From contig NZ_KB898335.1 in the NCBI RefSeq assembly GCF_000377625.1, forward strand, positions 28,892 through 92,891: a stretch of DNA of 64,000 nucleotides. The letters run 5' to 3'. This DNA is from Prevotella veroralis DSM 19559 = JCM 6290. GTDB taxonomy: Bacteria; Bacteroidota; Bacteroidia; Bacteroidales; Bacteroidaceae. A program made the translations under genes and the position numbers. Positions 19,707 through 28,595 of this stretch are shown piece after piece (position 1 is the first letter of the stretch; every line of letters starts with the position of its first letter). The notes under the pieces were generated by a model. It searched no databases. It was not told the origin of the DNA and worked only from the letters and a program-made list of their open reading frames with translations.

Positions 19707-22559
19707 ATGAAAAAGTTTAGAAATATATATCTAACGGTTATTAGCATGGCTCTCATCGCTGGACTCTGTACGTCCTGTCACGATGATATGCTTGAGTCAA
19801 GCAATCAACAGACAACTACAAAGCCCTCCGATGACAGCTTCCCATGGGAACCCGGCATGGCTTATATCAAGTTAAAAGCAAGCGTATCACCCACTACACG
19901 CACAGCAACTCAGAGTGTTACACGTGCCGCCATACTTGATGATGCAACCGTGAAAGTCGAACAGGTGTTTGACATGACGAATGAGTATGCAAACCTCAAG
20001 AGGGCTCGTGGCTTGGATAGATGGTTCGTTGTCAAGTTCGACAAAGATAAAGATGTAGCCGAAGTGATTAATGAACTCAAGCGCGACCCAGCAATTGAAA
20101 AGGTACACGGAAGCATTCCTATTGTCCCTTCAGAAGTGACTTACACTCCTGCTACACGCTCTCCTATCAATCCAAGAAGACTTCGTGATGCCAATGACGG
20201 ACAAGGTCCTCTCTCTTTCAGTGACCCTTACTTGAAATATCAATGGCATTACAGCACGACCATAGAACAATATCAAATGTTCCAACCTGGGGCTGATATA
20301 GACCTTTTCCCTGCTTGGCAGAAAGAAACGGGAGACCCACATGTAGTCGTAGCTGTGATGGATTCGGGTATAGACTTCACACATGAAGACCTTGAAGGAG
20401 CAGCTTGGCAAGGTAAAGACCCTAAAACGGGAGAGACCATCCATGGGCGTAACTTCTGGGCAGAAGAGACCGGTCAAGACAATCCGAATCATATCATTGC
20501 AGGTGCTCATGGTACCCACGTAGCTGGTACCATCGCCGCTCGCAACAACAACGGAATCGGAGTTTGCGGTATTGCTGGTGGTAATGGTGATGCCAATTCG
20601 GGCGTCCGCTTGATGAGTTGTGAGATCTATGGGCATGACGGAACAACGGAGACTGCAACGACAAAGTACATTGTTAAGGCGTTTGAATTTGCTGCCGAGA
20701 ATGGTGCATCAGTAATGAACTGTTCTTGGGGATACGCTTTCGACCGTAAGAAATACCTTAATAATGAGAACTTCCAAACCATCTTCAAGAATCAATTCGA
20801 CCTACTGAAAGATGGCATCAATTACTTTACTGACGTTGCTGGATGCGATAAAGACGGAAAGAAGAAACCTGATGCTTATATGAAAGGTGGTCTCATCTTC
20901 TTTGCTTCGGGTAATGACTCTCAATATGACATTGATATGATTCCGGCCTCTTATAATCGTGTAGTAGCGGTTGGAGCAATCAATAGTCTCGGTGTGCCAA
21001 CAGCCTATATGAACAAGGGACCATGGGTCGATGTACTTGCTCCCGGTGGTACAACTGATGCTGGATCAGTCAATCAGGGCGTATTGAGCACGGTGCCTAT
21101 TGACTATGAATCAGGCATGACTGGTCCTTATCCCAATACTGACTTTACGCTGCCCTCTGACCATAAGTATGCCTTTGCGCAAGGTACATCTATGGCGACA
21201 CCACACGTTACGGGCATTGCAGCTCTTGTAGTATCTAAGTTCGGAAAGACGAATCCTAACTTCACAAATGAGGATCTTCGGCGTCGCATCTTAGGTGCGC
21301 TTAAAGCCAAGAGTCCCTATGAGGTAAAGACGGATGCGAACTTAGCTGGAAAGATGGGGCTCGGTTACATCGATGCGCTCTATGCGCTTTCTGACCCAGA
21401 GACAGAGGCTCCTGAAGCTCCAACTATCACTGTCACCGACTATTCTTCACATGCTACAAAGGGTTATTACGATGCTAACATCGCATGGAATGTGACGGCT
21501 GATAATGATGCTCTAAACGATGAGCACACAGCCTTTGCATACGATATTCAACTCTTCAAGAAGTCAGACTTGAGCACTCCTGTTCAGTCTTTTACACGCT
21601 TCTCTTATAACATGTCTGTCGGAACAGAGATGCAGCAAGAGTTTACAGGACTGGAGACTGACATGGATTATGTCGTTAAGATGATTGCTCGCGACCGCTT
21701 CAACAATCGTTCGGCAGAGGTATCAACGAGCTTTAAAACACGTCTGAACCATGCTCCAATATTCACAGATATGATTGAAAAGAACCTTCGCTTACTTGAT
21801 ACACAGGCTTTCTATCATAAGATGTTACCTGTGAAAGATGAGGATGGGCACACTTGGACGTACACAACAACAGCACTTCCTCAAGGCGTAGAGCTAAAGC
21901 GTATCGGTGATACTTTCGACTTGCTCATCAAGGTAGGAGCACAGGGTAAATATCAGTTTGATATCACGCTCACCGATCAACTGGGTGGTAAAACAACGCA
22001 AACTATCGCTTATGAGATCGTTGCTCACACTGCCCCCGAACTTACAAGACCTATTGGTGACATCTCGTTGTTTGCGAATGGCGAAGCACTCAACCTTGAT
22101 CTTGCTCACGTATTCACTGCTTCAAGCGGACAAGCAATGCACTTCACCGTTACTTCCGACAATGAACAAGTGGCAAAGGTGGCTGTTAATGGAACCAAGT
22201 TAACCGTCACCCCGGGACAGAAAGGACTTGCGAAACTCACCATCACAGCCGTTGATGGCGGCAGACGAACAACCACTTCGGCTCTCGTGAGAGTAACTGA
22301 TAAGAACGCACCGGACGTTCACGTCATCTATCCGAACCCTGCACACAGTTACATCAAAGCCCTTATGCGCAGTAATGTAACTAAGGTTAAAGCCATCGTA
22401 ACATCGCTTCATGGGCAGAAACTCATCGATCAGACGATGACGCCGGATAGCCGAACTCATGAAATAACGATCGGTATCGACCGCCTCGCACCGGGTACTT
22501 ATTACCTCTTGCTAACGACGGATCGTCTAACAAGTAAGCACGTTTTTATAAAGAAATAA
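19707..22559 (+). CDS. S8 (subtilisin-like) serine protease with type IX secretion C-terminal domain
   Basis: The 950-residue protein is a subtilase with an intact catalytic triad: Asp 219 (MDSGIDFTHEDL), His 268 (AHGTHVAGT) and Ser 495 (GTSMATPH). Residues about 60-150 look like a propeptide. After the protease come a fibronectin-III-like module (about 570-680) and cadherin/Ig-like strands (690-865). The last 80 residues form a type A type IX sorting domain (IYPNPAHSYI ... LAPGTYYLLLTT ... KHVFIKK). The N-terminus also looks like a lipoprotein signal (GLCTSC, Cys 24) followed by acidic HDD, as in Bacteroidota surface-export signals. It sits 12 bp after the BACON gene and 10 bp before a PorV-like gene. 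Confidence 0.9.
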   Translation: MKKFRNIYLTVISMALIAGLCTSCHDDMLESSNQQTTTKPSDDSFPWEPGMAYIKLKASVSPTTRTATQSVTRAAILDDATVKVEQVFDMTNEYANLKRARGLDRWFVVKFDKDKDVAEVINELKRDPAIEKVHGSIPIVPSEVTYTPATRSPINPRRLRDANDGQGPLSFSDPYLKYQWHYSTTIEQYQMFQPGADIDLFPAWQKETGDPHVVVAVMDSGIDFTHEDLEGAAWQGKDPKTGETIHGRNFWAEETGQDNPNHIIAGAHGTHVAGTIAARNNNGIGVCGIAGGNGDANSGVRLMSCEIYGHDGTTETATTKYIVKAFEFAAENGASVMNCSWGYAFDRKKYLNNENFQTIFKNQFDLLKDGINYFTDVAGCDKDGKKKPDAYMKGGLIFFASGNDSQYDIDMIPASYNRVVAVGAINSLGVPTAYMNKGPWVDVLAPGGTTDAGSVNQGVLSTVPIDYESGMTGPYPNTDFTLPSDHKYAFAQGTSMATPHVTGIAALVVSKFGKTNPNFTNEDLRRRILGALKAKSPYEVKTDANLAGKMGLGYIDALYALSDPETEAPEAPTITVTDYSSHATKGYYDANIAWNVTADNDALNDEHTAFAYDIQLFKKSDLSTPVQSFTRFSYNMSVGTEMQQEFTGLETDMDYVVKMIARDRFNNRSAEVSTSFKTRLNHAPIFTDMIEKNLRLLDTQAFYHKMLPVKDEDGHTWTYTTTALPQGVELKRIGDTFDLLIKVGAQGKYQFDITLTDQLGGKTTQTIAYEIVAHTAPELTRPIGDISLFANGEALNLDLAHVFTASSGQAMHFTVTSDNEQVAKVAVNGTKLTVTPGQKGLAKLTITAVDGGRRTTTSALVRVTDKNAPDVHVIYPNPAHSYIKALMRSNVTKVKAIVTSLHGQKLIDQTMTPDSRTHEITIGIDRLAPGTYYLLLTTDRLTSKHVFIKK

Positions 22560-22569
22560 TCGGTAACTT

Positions 22570-23514
22570 ATGAAGAAGATAACAATAGTTCTTCTCGTCT
22601 TGAGTATGGGTATGACGATGAAGACAGCCGCACAGAGTAGGATTATACCTGTACTCGAATCCAACCCGAACGCTCGCACGGAGGCGATGGGAGGTGCACT
22701 GCTTGGCAACACGAGCCAGATGCACATTTATACCAACCCTGCTACCTTCACTTATGGTGATAAGCAGTTCTCCATTGATGCGTCAATAGCAGGACAGCCA
22801 AAGACAGATGAGGGGCGACTCATGCAATATAACCTTGCTACGGGGTATCAGTTTAAAAACCATTCAGCACTCATGGCGGGTGTGAGGTACATGGGTGGAC
22901 TGACCATACAACCGATAGCTGCAATGGGCGGACTGAAAGAAATAAAGCCTTATGACCTTGCGCTCGATCTCGGTTATTCGTTTCCTATAACAAAGGAAGT
23001 GGCTGTCTATGCCACAGCAACCTATGCTCGTACCCATGCCGAAACGAGTGCTAACGCTTTAGCTTTCAGTGTGGGAGCTGCTTATCAAACGGACTTCAAC
23101 CTCGCAAAGGATATGCCAACGAAATTAACAGTGGGCGCACGATTGATGGACTTCGGCAAAGATGTGAAGTTTGACAACACTGGTATTCCTCAAAGTCTGC
23201 CCACTTCTCTTGTCATAGGAGGCGATTGGAGCGTAGGAGTTGCACCTAAACATGCGCTTACTTACGCCCTCTCGTATCGCTATTTCACACCGAAAGATGC
23301 GCACGAAACCCTCGTGGGAACTGGTTTGGAGTACACTTACAACCGTATCGTGTCTGCCCGTGTAGGCTATCAGCATGCTGACAAAGGGTCGGATGCGTTC
23401 ACCTTTGGTGCTGGGGGACAATGGGCTGGCTTCAAACTGGACATTGCTTATCGACAAGCCTTTAAGCATTATGGCATTAATGGACTAATCGTTGGACTTG
23501 GTTATAGCTTCTAA
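22570..23514 (+). CDS. PorV/PorQ-like outer membrane beta-barrel protein
   Basis: This 314-residue protein has a signal peptide (residues 1-21, ending TAAQS), then NPNARTEAMGGALLG, resembling the start of PorV, PorQ and FadL-like barrels. Regular beta strands run to a terminal aromatic (IVGLGYSF). PorV carries type IX cargo on the outer membrane to the attachment complex. Its position 10 bp downstream of a protease with a type IX sorting domain makes a role as a dedicated PorV paralogue for that cargo attractive, but this is inference; a generic FadL-like porin cannot be excluded. It is the last gene of the SusC operon. Confidence 0.75.
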   Translation: MKKITIVLLVLSMGMTMKTAAQSRIIPVLESNPNARTEAMGGALLGNTSQMHIYTNPATFTYGDKQFSIDASIAGQPKTDEGRLMQYNLATGYQFKNHSALMAGVRYMGGLTIQPIAAMGGLKEIKPYDLALDLGYSFPITKEVAVYATATYARTHAETSANALAFSVGAAYQTDFNLAKDMPTKLTVGARLMDFGKDVKFDNTGIPQSLPTSLVIGGDWSVGVAPKHALTYALSYRYFTPKDAHETLVGTGLEYTYNRIVSARVGYQHADKGSDAFTFGAGGQWAGFKLDIAYRQAFKHYGINGLIVGLGYSF

Positions 23515-23638
23515 TTAGCTCAAATAAGCCTATCAATCAGAAATTATATATGCCTATTTTCAATCGATATAGCATGTATAGTATAGATAAAATAATAACC
23601 TCTAATGATTTAATAGGATAATTCTTATAAATCAAAGC

Positions 23639-23667
23639 AAGGCTCTTCTCCATGCGAGAAGAGCCTT
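23639..23667. terminator. hairpin downstream of the SusC operon
   Basis: AAGGCTCTTCTC and GAGAAGAGCCTT form a perfect 12-bp stem around CATGC. No T tract follows, so it may act as a processing or stabilising hairpin, or be a decayed repeat module; GAAGGAAGCCTCTCTTCGAT beside it resembles the GGGCGTTTCTTC family. Confidence 0.5.
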
Positions 23668-23782
23668 GCTTCATATTGAAGGAAGCCTCTCTTCGATGTG
23701 AAAAAAGCATTAAAAGAAATGGAGATAAGCGATGATATACGTTATAGAAAACTATATTTTGTATCTTTTCCAATGCTATTGC

Positions 23783-23812
23783 TTGCCAGTTCTGATAATT
23801 TTATTACCTTTG
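23783..23812 (+). promoter_or_regulatory. promoter of the Fur-family gene
   Basis: TTG at 23783-23785 and TACCTTTG at 23805-23812 are 19 bp apart, matching the Bacteroidota -33/-7 pattern. The leader to the preferred GTG start would be about 90 nt. Confidence 0.6.
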
Positions 23813-23906
23813 CAAATAGCGTATAGGAGACTATAAGAGACGATGAAAAAGATTGCTTCTGACTGATTTCCTCTCATTTAATAATCATTTAATAAAGACA
23901 AAGAAA

Positions 23907-24338
23907 GTGGATTCTGCATACAATAAACTTATCGCTTTGGGCATTCGCCCATCTATCCAACGCGTTGCAATTATGAAGTATTTGCAGGCTCATCACACAC
24001 ACCCTACGGTCGAAGATGTGTTCTTGGCGTTGAAGAAGCAGCTCCCAACTGTAAGTCGAACAACGGTTTACAATACTCTTCGTATGCTGTCCGAACGCCA
24101 TGCCGCATCGATGATCACCATCGATGAACATCGTGTTTGTTATGATGGAGTGACCGATCCTCATGCTCACTTCTTCTGCAAGCGTTGCGAAAAGGTGTTC
24201 GACTTCGAAGCTATGGAAATGCCTCGTTATACGGGTGAGATCGGTAAAGGCTTCCGCATTGACGATACCCAACTATATTATAAGGGAATCTGTCCAGCAT
24301 GCCTAAAGGCTATGGAAGAGGACAAACGAGTAAGCTAA
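23907..24338 (+). CDS. Fur-family (PerR-like) transcriptional regulator
   Basis: This is a metal-dependent repressor. From the preferred GTG start the protein is about 143 residues: a winged helix (GIRPSIQRVAIMKYL ... VSRTTVYNTLRML), then a dimerisation and metal domain with HAHFFCKRC and GICPACLKA, the two CxxC pairs of the structural zinc site. Fur members of this type in Bacteroidota are usually PerR-like peroxide sensors, but sequence alone cannot separate Fur, PerR and Zur. No ATG is available: the frame is open from a TTG at 23853, but the GTG at 23907 (MDSAYNKLIALG) fits the family N-terminus better. Confidence 0.88.
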   Translation: MDSAYNKLIALGIRPSIQRVAIMKYLQAHHTHPTVEDVFLALKKQLPTVSRTTVYNTLRMLSERHAASMITIDEHRVCYDGVTDPHAHFFCKRCEKVFDFEAMEMPRYTGEIGKGFRIDDTQLYYKGICPACLKAMEEDKRVS

Positions 24339-24555
24339 TAGGTGCTTAACTCAATGATTATTGGGAGCTAATTTACTCGTTTTCTCTATCGTGAGAAGTC
24401 GTCTAAGAAGAAAGGTTCTGACGCTCTCCATGCTACCATCCATGGGATGGCTAAGGATGAGGTGCGCTATACTGTAGGCTCTATTGGCTTGTACAACTGT
24501 TACTTTAGATCATATTCCCAGCTCTTTCTCATCGTTTAATGGAATTAAATAAAAT

Positions 24556-24596
24556 AAGGATACATTCAGATTCTACCGAGTGTGTCCTTTCTTTTT
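24556..24596 (+). terminator. Rho-independent terminator
   Basis: AAGGATACA (24556-24564) pairs with TGTGTCCTT (24581-24589) with one G-T pair, followed by TCTTTTT. It probably ends the Fur-family transcript. Confidence 0.65.
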
Positions 24597-24688
24597 AAGG
24601 CTCTTTTTAAATTCAAAATACACCCTTCAACGTTCGGATCAAAGCCTCCCTAAATCCCTCTGAAGCAAATAGATGAGGCGTCGGATTG

Positions 24689-24720
24689 TTTGAAAATACT
24701 GCTACTATTTTGTACCTTTG
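24689..24720 (+). promoter_or_regulatory. promoter of the phosphoethanolamine-transferase-like gene
   Basis: TTTG (24689-24692) and TACCTTTG (24713-24720) are separated by 20 bp, a full match to the Bacteroidota consensus spacing; the ATG follows 56 bp later. Confidence 0.7.
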
Positions 24721-24776
24721 CACTTAGTAAACAATATGAGCATCATAATAAGGGGATTTAGCAAAGCAAAATAAGT

Positions 24777-26510
24777 ATGAAACGCACCTTAATAGATAAT
24801 CTCATAAAGCCGATAGAAAGGAATTCTCTTTTCTTCGTGTTTATGTTGTTAGTAGGAGCCATTATGAATGTAAGCCATCGTAACATATTTGGTTATGTGG
24901 AACTGACGGCTGATGTATATTTCATTTGCTTCTTGTTGAACCTTTCCCCACGAGTATTACATCACGGATTGCAGGTAATGTTGAGCTGTATCGTTTATGT
25001 GATAGCCATAATAGATGCCTGTTGCAAGACCCTTTTCGATACTCCTATTACACCGACCATGGTTCTTTTAGCTCAAGAAACTACTGGTAGGGAGGCAACA
25101 GAGTTCTTCTCTCAATATCTTAAACCAGAGCTGTTATATTCTGTAGCTGACGTAATCGTCTTACTCGCAGTTTGCCATGCTGTTATGGTTATAAGGAAGG
25201 TGAAGATTCCAATCTATTATCTAAAGCAACCTTTCATCGCCTCAGCTTTGATGTTAACACTTGTAATAGGGGCATGTCTAAGCGTTTATGATAAAGTACA
25301 ACTCTATTCTTCTAAGAACTTGTCAGAACTGGAAGCAGCTGTAACTAACGGCTTTGCACACATTTACCATCCTGTTGAACGCGTTGTATATGGGCTTTAC
25401 TCCAATCGTTTAATAGCAAAGCAGGTGGATGGAGTGATTATGGCTAATAGACAGATAAGGGTAAATTCATGCGAATTTACGTCCCCCATCATCGTACTTA
25501 TCATAGGTGAGAGTGCCAATCGGCACCATTCTCAATTGTACGGCTACCCTCTTTCAACAACACCTCGCCAACTTGCTCTGATGAAAGGAAAGGATTCATT
25601 AGCTGTATTTACCGATGTTGTCTCCCCTTGGAATCTAACAAGTAGAGTATTCAAGCAGATATTTTCTTTACAATCTGTTGGTGTAAAAGGCGATTGGAGC
25701 AACTACACTCTCTTCCCGGCAGTATTTAAGAAAGCTGGTTATCACGTCAGTTTCTTATCAAACCAATTCCCGTATGGAATCAACTACACACCCGATTGGA
25801 CGAATAATCTTTCTGGTGGCTTCTTCTTAAACCACCCACAACTGAACAAGCAGATGTTTGATTACAGGAATACTAATATCCATGAATACGATGAGGAACT
25901 CTTAAATGACTATAAAAACATAGGTATTAAAGAGAAGTCACAACTGATTATCTTTCATCTTTTAGGGCAGCATTTCCAATATTCATTACGCTGTAAAAGC
26001 AATATGAAGAGGTTCGGAACAAATGATTACCCACGTACTGATCTTACAAAGGAAGAGAAACAAACCATTGCAGATTACGATAATGCAACCCTTTACAATG
26101 ATTATGTATTAAGTAAGATAATCGAACTATTCAAAGACAAGGAGGCTATTGTTATCTATCTATCTGACCATGGAGAAGATTGTTATTGTAAAGATGCGCA
26201 GATGGCAGGCAGACTAACTGAAGCCGAACAAATCGATATCAAAAAGTATCACGAGGAGTTTGAGATTCCCTTCTGGATATGGTGCTCAACAACTTACAGG
26301 CGTAAACATCATAAAATCTTCATAGAAACTCTGCAAGCTCGAAACAATAAGTTTATGACTGATGACCTCCCGCACCTACTATTCTATTTAGCTGGAATAA
26401 AAACAAAAGACTATAAAGCAGAACGAAATCTCATCTCTCCGTACTTTAACAATGCTCGCCACCGCCTTGTCTTGCGGAACATTGACTATGATCAGACTTT
26501 GCACAGATAG
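24777..26510 (+). CDS. phosphoethanolamine transferase-like membrane sulfatase-fold enzyme (EptA/CptA type)
   Basis: The 577-residue protein has four or five N-terminal membrane segments (about residues 18-160, plus 155-175) and a periplasmic alkaline-phosphatase-fold domain from about 230. The nucleophile region reads IIGESANRHHSQLYGYPLST with Ser 246 where many relatives have Thr; DVVSPWN and LSDHGEDCY supply further metal-site residues. Such enzymes transfer phosphoethanolamine from phosphatidylethanolamine to lipid A or LPS core sugars, changing surface charge and resistance to cationic peptides. Acceptor and activity are not predictable here. It is monocistronic with its own promoter. 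Confidence 0.87.
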   Translation: MKRTLIDNLIKPIERNSLFFVFMLLVGAIMNVSHRNIFGYVELTADVYFICFLLNLSPRVLHHGLQVMLSCIVYVIAIIDACCKTLFDTPITPTMVLLAQETTGREATEFFSQYLKPELLYSVADVIVLLAVCHAVMVIRKVKIPIYYLKQPFIASALMLTLVIGACLSVYDKVQLYSSKNLSELEAAVTNGFAHIYHPVERVVYGLYSNRLIAKQVDGVIMANRQIRVNSCEFTSPIIVLIIGESANRHHSQLYGYPLSTTPRQLALMKGKDSLAVFTDVVSPWNLTSRVFKQIFSLQSVGVKGDWSNYTLFPAVFKKAGYHVSFLSNQFPYGINYTPDWTNNLSGGFFLNHPQLNKQMFDYRNTNIHEYDEELLNDYKNIGIKEKSQLIIFHLLGQHFQYSLRCKSNMKRFGTNDYPRTDLTKEEKQTIADYDNATLYNDYVLSKIIELFKDKEAIVIYLSDHGEDCYCKDAQMAGRLTEAEQIDIKKYHEEFEIPFWIWCSTTYRRKHHKIFIETLQARNNKFMTDDLPHLLFYLAGIKTKDYKAERNLISPYFNNARHRLVLRNIDYDQTLHR

Positions 26511-26538
26511 CAATAGAAGAGTTTTAGTTTTGTTTTTA

Positions 26539-26624
26539 GTTGCTGTCACTTTTAACACTTCATGTAAACTCCACATTATAAGCCACTTACAATGTGACAG
26601 TACATGACAGCAGTGACAGCAACT
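26539..26624 (-). repeat. TGACAGC-ended ~85-bp element, copy 2 (inverted)
   Basis: On the minus strand it begins TTGCTGTCACTGCTGTCA and ends TGTTAAAAGTGACAGCAA. It carries an extra TGACAG unit, with GTGACAG at 26594-26600. It sits immediately beyond the 3' end of the VapE gene and is inverted relative to copy 3 on the other side of the cassette. Confidence 0.85.
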
Positions 26625-26645
26625 TCAAAATTCATTCCCCACTCC

Positions 26646-27869
26646 TTAGGTTAGCTTCGCACTATCCCGTATCGCCACTAAATACTCCGTACCGTGTGAA
26701 GAATGTTTACTGTGGAGATTCGGAATATTGGCAAGCATACGCCCAAAATGAGAAAGGCTCGTTAGGCTTAACTGACTACCATATCGCTGGCGAAGCAGGG
26801 TGAAGATGGAAGAAGCAGTCATATAAGCTCCCTTGGCAAGGTCTTTAGGGATGGTGAAACTATCAAAAAAGAGTGCTTCAACAGGAGTATGTTGCTGATA
26901 CTGTACATTATTTTCCATAATTACTTGGGTATCAACCGCATTAAACCAATACCGCATTCCACTCTCCAGTTCGGCAACAGCCTGTGCATAAAGCTGCTCA
27001 TAGTCTATATGCTCGGGCAGGCGAATAGGGCTTGTCAAAGTAACGGCTATAAAACGGCGGCAGCCACTGGGATCACTGAAGACATCCGAGACATTTGCTG
27101 TAGCAATGAAAGAGGCAACACGTGGTAGCGTAACCTGTTGTTGACGGTAAGGTTGGCGGAGTTTGATGTTTGCAAGCTGCATGATATTCTTCAAGAATCC
27201 CTCTTGCGTCTTGGCAGACAGTGCATTAAATTCGTCAATATTTATCAATAATGACTGACTCATAGCACGTAGCGTATTCTGTTTCTCACTGATGACAAGA
27301 TTGTCATTATATCCCCACTGCAACTCCTTAGGTAGAAGACGTTTGCAGAAGGTTGACTTCTTATATCCCTGTCGCGAGATGAGTAGCAGTGCCACACTGT
27401 TCCCATGCGTAGCGTCCAGCCCCATCCACTGTGCTACCATTGCAAGAAACCACGTGTGAAACCAATCTCCCCATCGTGCATTATCATTGGGCACACAGCC
27501 TGCCAAAGCACCGATATGGTCTTTCCCATCCCATTGTCCTTTCAGTCGTTTGAGAAAGGCGTCCACGGGATTAAAAGTCTTGACAAATCTCGATTCTGTG
27601 TATCTTCGTATATCCTTGTCCCATACATCAATACCATCGAGGCGTGCCTTGATAGCCAAAGTATTGCGTACTCGATCATCAGCAGGCGCAAATGGTTCGC
27701 TGCTGTTAGCCTTTCGGATTTCAGTACATCCTAAAGCTGTATTATATCGCATCTCATACTTCCGCTCAAGATAGTCAAGAAGCCGACGGGTAACATCATG
27801 TTTCATTTTATCCGCCTTTCGATTACGCTGATTTTCAGCCTTTACATTTTTAAGATTCTTACTTTTCAT
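26646..27869 (-). CDS. VapE-family (virulence-associated E) helicase/ATPase with DUF3874-like C-terminus
   Basis: The 407-residue protein matches the VapE/D5-like superfamily-3 helicases found with mobile-element and phage primases. It has a basic N-terminus, an ATPase core (about residues 95-300) with a modified Walker A (SRQGYKKST), Walker B (LLINIDEFN), sensor (ASFIATANVSD) and Arg finger (SGCRRFIAVT), and a C-terminal DUF3874-like region (MTASSIFTLLRQRYG ... LSHFGRML). The primase (BT4734/BF3469-type) that usually accompanies it is absent here. A second possible start lies 21 codons in (MKHDVTRRLL). The neighbour is a broken DUF6078 gene, and the pair is bounded by inverted TGACAGC elements. 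Confidence 0.9.
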   Translation of the reverse strand: MKSKNLKNVKAENQRNRKADKMKHDVTRRLLDYLERKYEMRYNTALGCTEIRKANSSEPFAPADDRVRNTLAIKARLDGIDVWDKDIRRYTESRFVKTFNPVDAFLKRLKGQWDGKDHIGALAGCVPNDNARWGDWFHTWFLAMVAQWMGLDATHGNSVALLLISRQGYKKSTFCKRLLPKELQWGYNDNLVISEKQNTLRAMSQSLLINIDEFNALSAKTQEGFLKNIMQLANIKLRQPYRQQQVTLPRVASFIATANVSDVFSDPSGCRRFIAVTLTSPIRLPEHIDYEQLYAQAVAELESGMRYWFNAVDTQVIMENNVQYQQHTPVEALFFDSFTIPKDLAKGAYMTASSIFTLLRQRYGSQLSLTSLSHFGRMLANIPNLHSKHSSHGTEYLVAIRDSAKLT

Positions 27870-28010
27870 AGTTCATAATAATTATTTTGTTTAACAAAGA
27901 GAGTACTAAATTACAACTCCAAATTACGAGGAAATCTCTTGTGTCATGCCTCAAAACGAATAGTGTTCATAGTAAACACAGGTAGTGTCAAGGCTCAACA
28001 CATCTTATTT

Positions 28011-28442
28011 CTATACATCAAACACATAGCTCGTTTGATAGTTTTCATACATACGTGGGGCAGAATAGCCATAACTTTGGAAGAGTTGGTCTATCCATTG
28101 TTGCTCTTCTTTATGCAATTTATTAAAGCCTCGATGATAACGATAGTACACAAAACGACTTCCGAAATAGTCCTCCAGAGCGCGACGTAGAGGACGATAG
28201 TCACCGCACTTCACATCGTCGAAAAGATGAGAAAAGCCCCATGCTAACTGTTCCGTTCTCATCGCACGGAACTCCTGACAGTTATTGTCAGAACGAGCGG
28301 CAGGGAGAATCGTCAATGCTGCATGTTATTCACTCGGGAGAGCCTTACCTGTGTGATAGCGCAGGCACTGCTCTTTAACAATACAATCGTGCATAAAGCA
28401 CACTGCCCAATCTTTGGGCATGTTAGAAAAATCTGTACACAT
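28011..28442 (-). pseudogene. DUF6078-like gene interrupted by an in-frame TAA
   Basis: Reading the minus strand from ATG at 28440-28442 gives MCTDFSNMPKDWAVCFMHDC and CLRYHTGKALPSE, then TAA at 28326-28328. The same frame then continues for 104 codons (QLAWGFSHLFDD, YYRYHRGFNKLHKEEQQWI) to a stop at 28011-28013. Both pieces match the DUF6078 family pattern (N-terminal Cys-rich half, C-terminal YYRYxRG half). The break is a single nonsense codon, not a frameshift. A sequencing error cannot be excluded. Function of DUF6078 is unknown; such genes often sit with VapE cassettes. Confidence 0.72.
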
Positions 28443-28595
28443 ACATAGATTAGTTTAAAGAATTAAAGTTACAAAGGATAGTGATGACCGTCTGTAATAA
28501 TTCACACCCGACGTGCCGTTATCCTCCTGTTATCTGCTTGCAAAGATACAAAACCGAAGTACCCCTTGTCAAGTCTTTCGCAAGTTATTTTTTAT

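Larger units (their letters stand above)
24339..24776. other. intergenic region with terminator, promoter and a possible decayed frame
   Basis: After the Fur-family gene, an ATG-less frame at 24372-24539 reads about 55 residues (including SSKKKGSDALHATIHGMAKD) that look coding-like in composition but match nothing I recognise; it may be a gene remnant. A terminator-like hairpin lies at 24556-24596 and the promoter of the next gene at 24689-24720. Confidence 0.4.

Noticed and set aside
24372..24539. Short coding-like frame downstream of the Fur-family gene
   Set aside because: No start codon at its head, preceded by a stop, and no recognisable homology; mentioned only as a possible remnant.
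26646..28442. Prophage or integrative element
   Set aside because: Only VapE and a broken DUF6078 gene are present; no integrase, structural or conjugation genes, and no tRNA attachment site were found.
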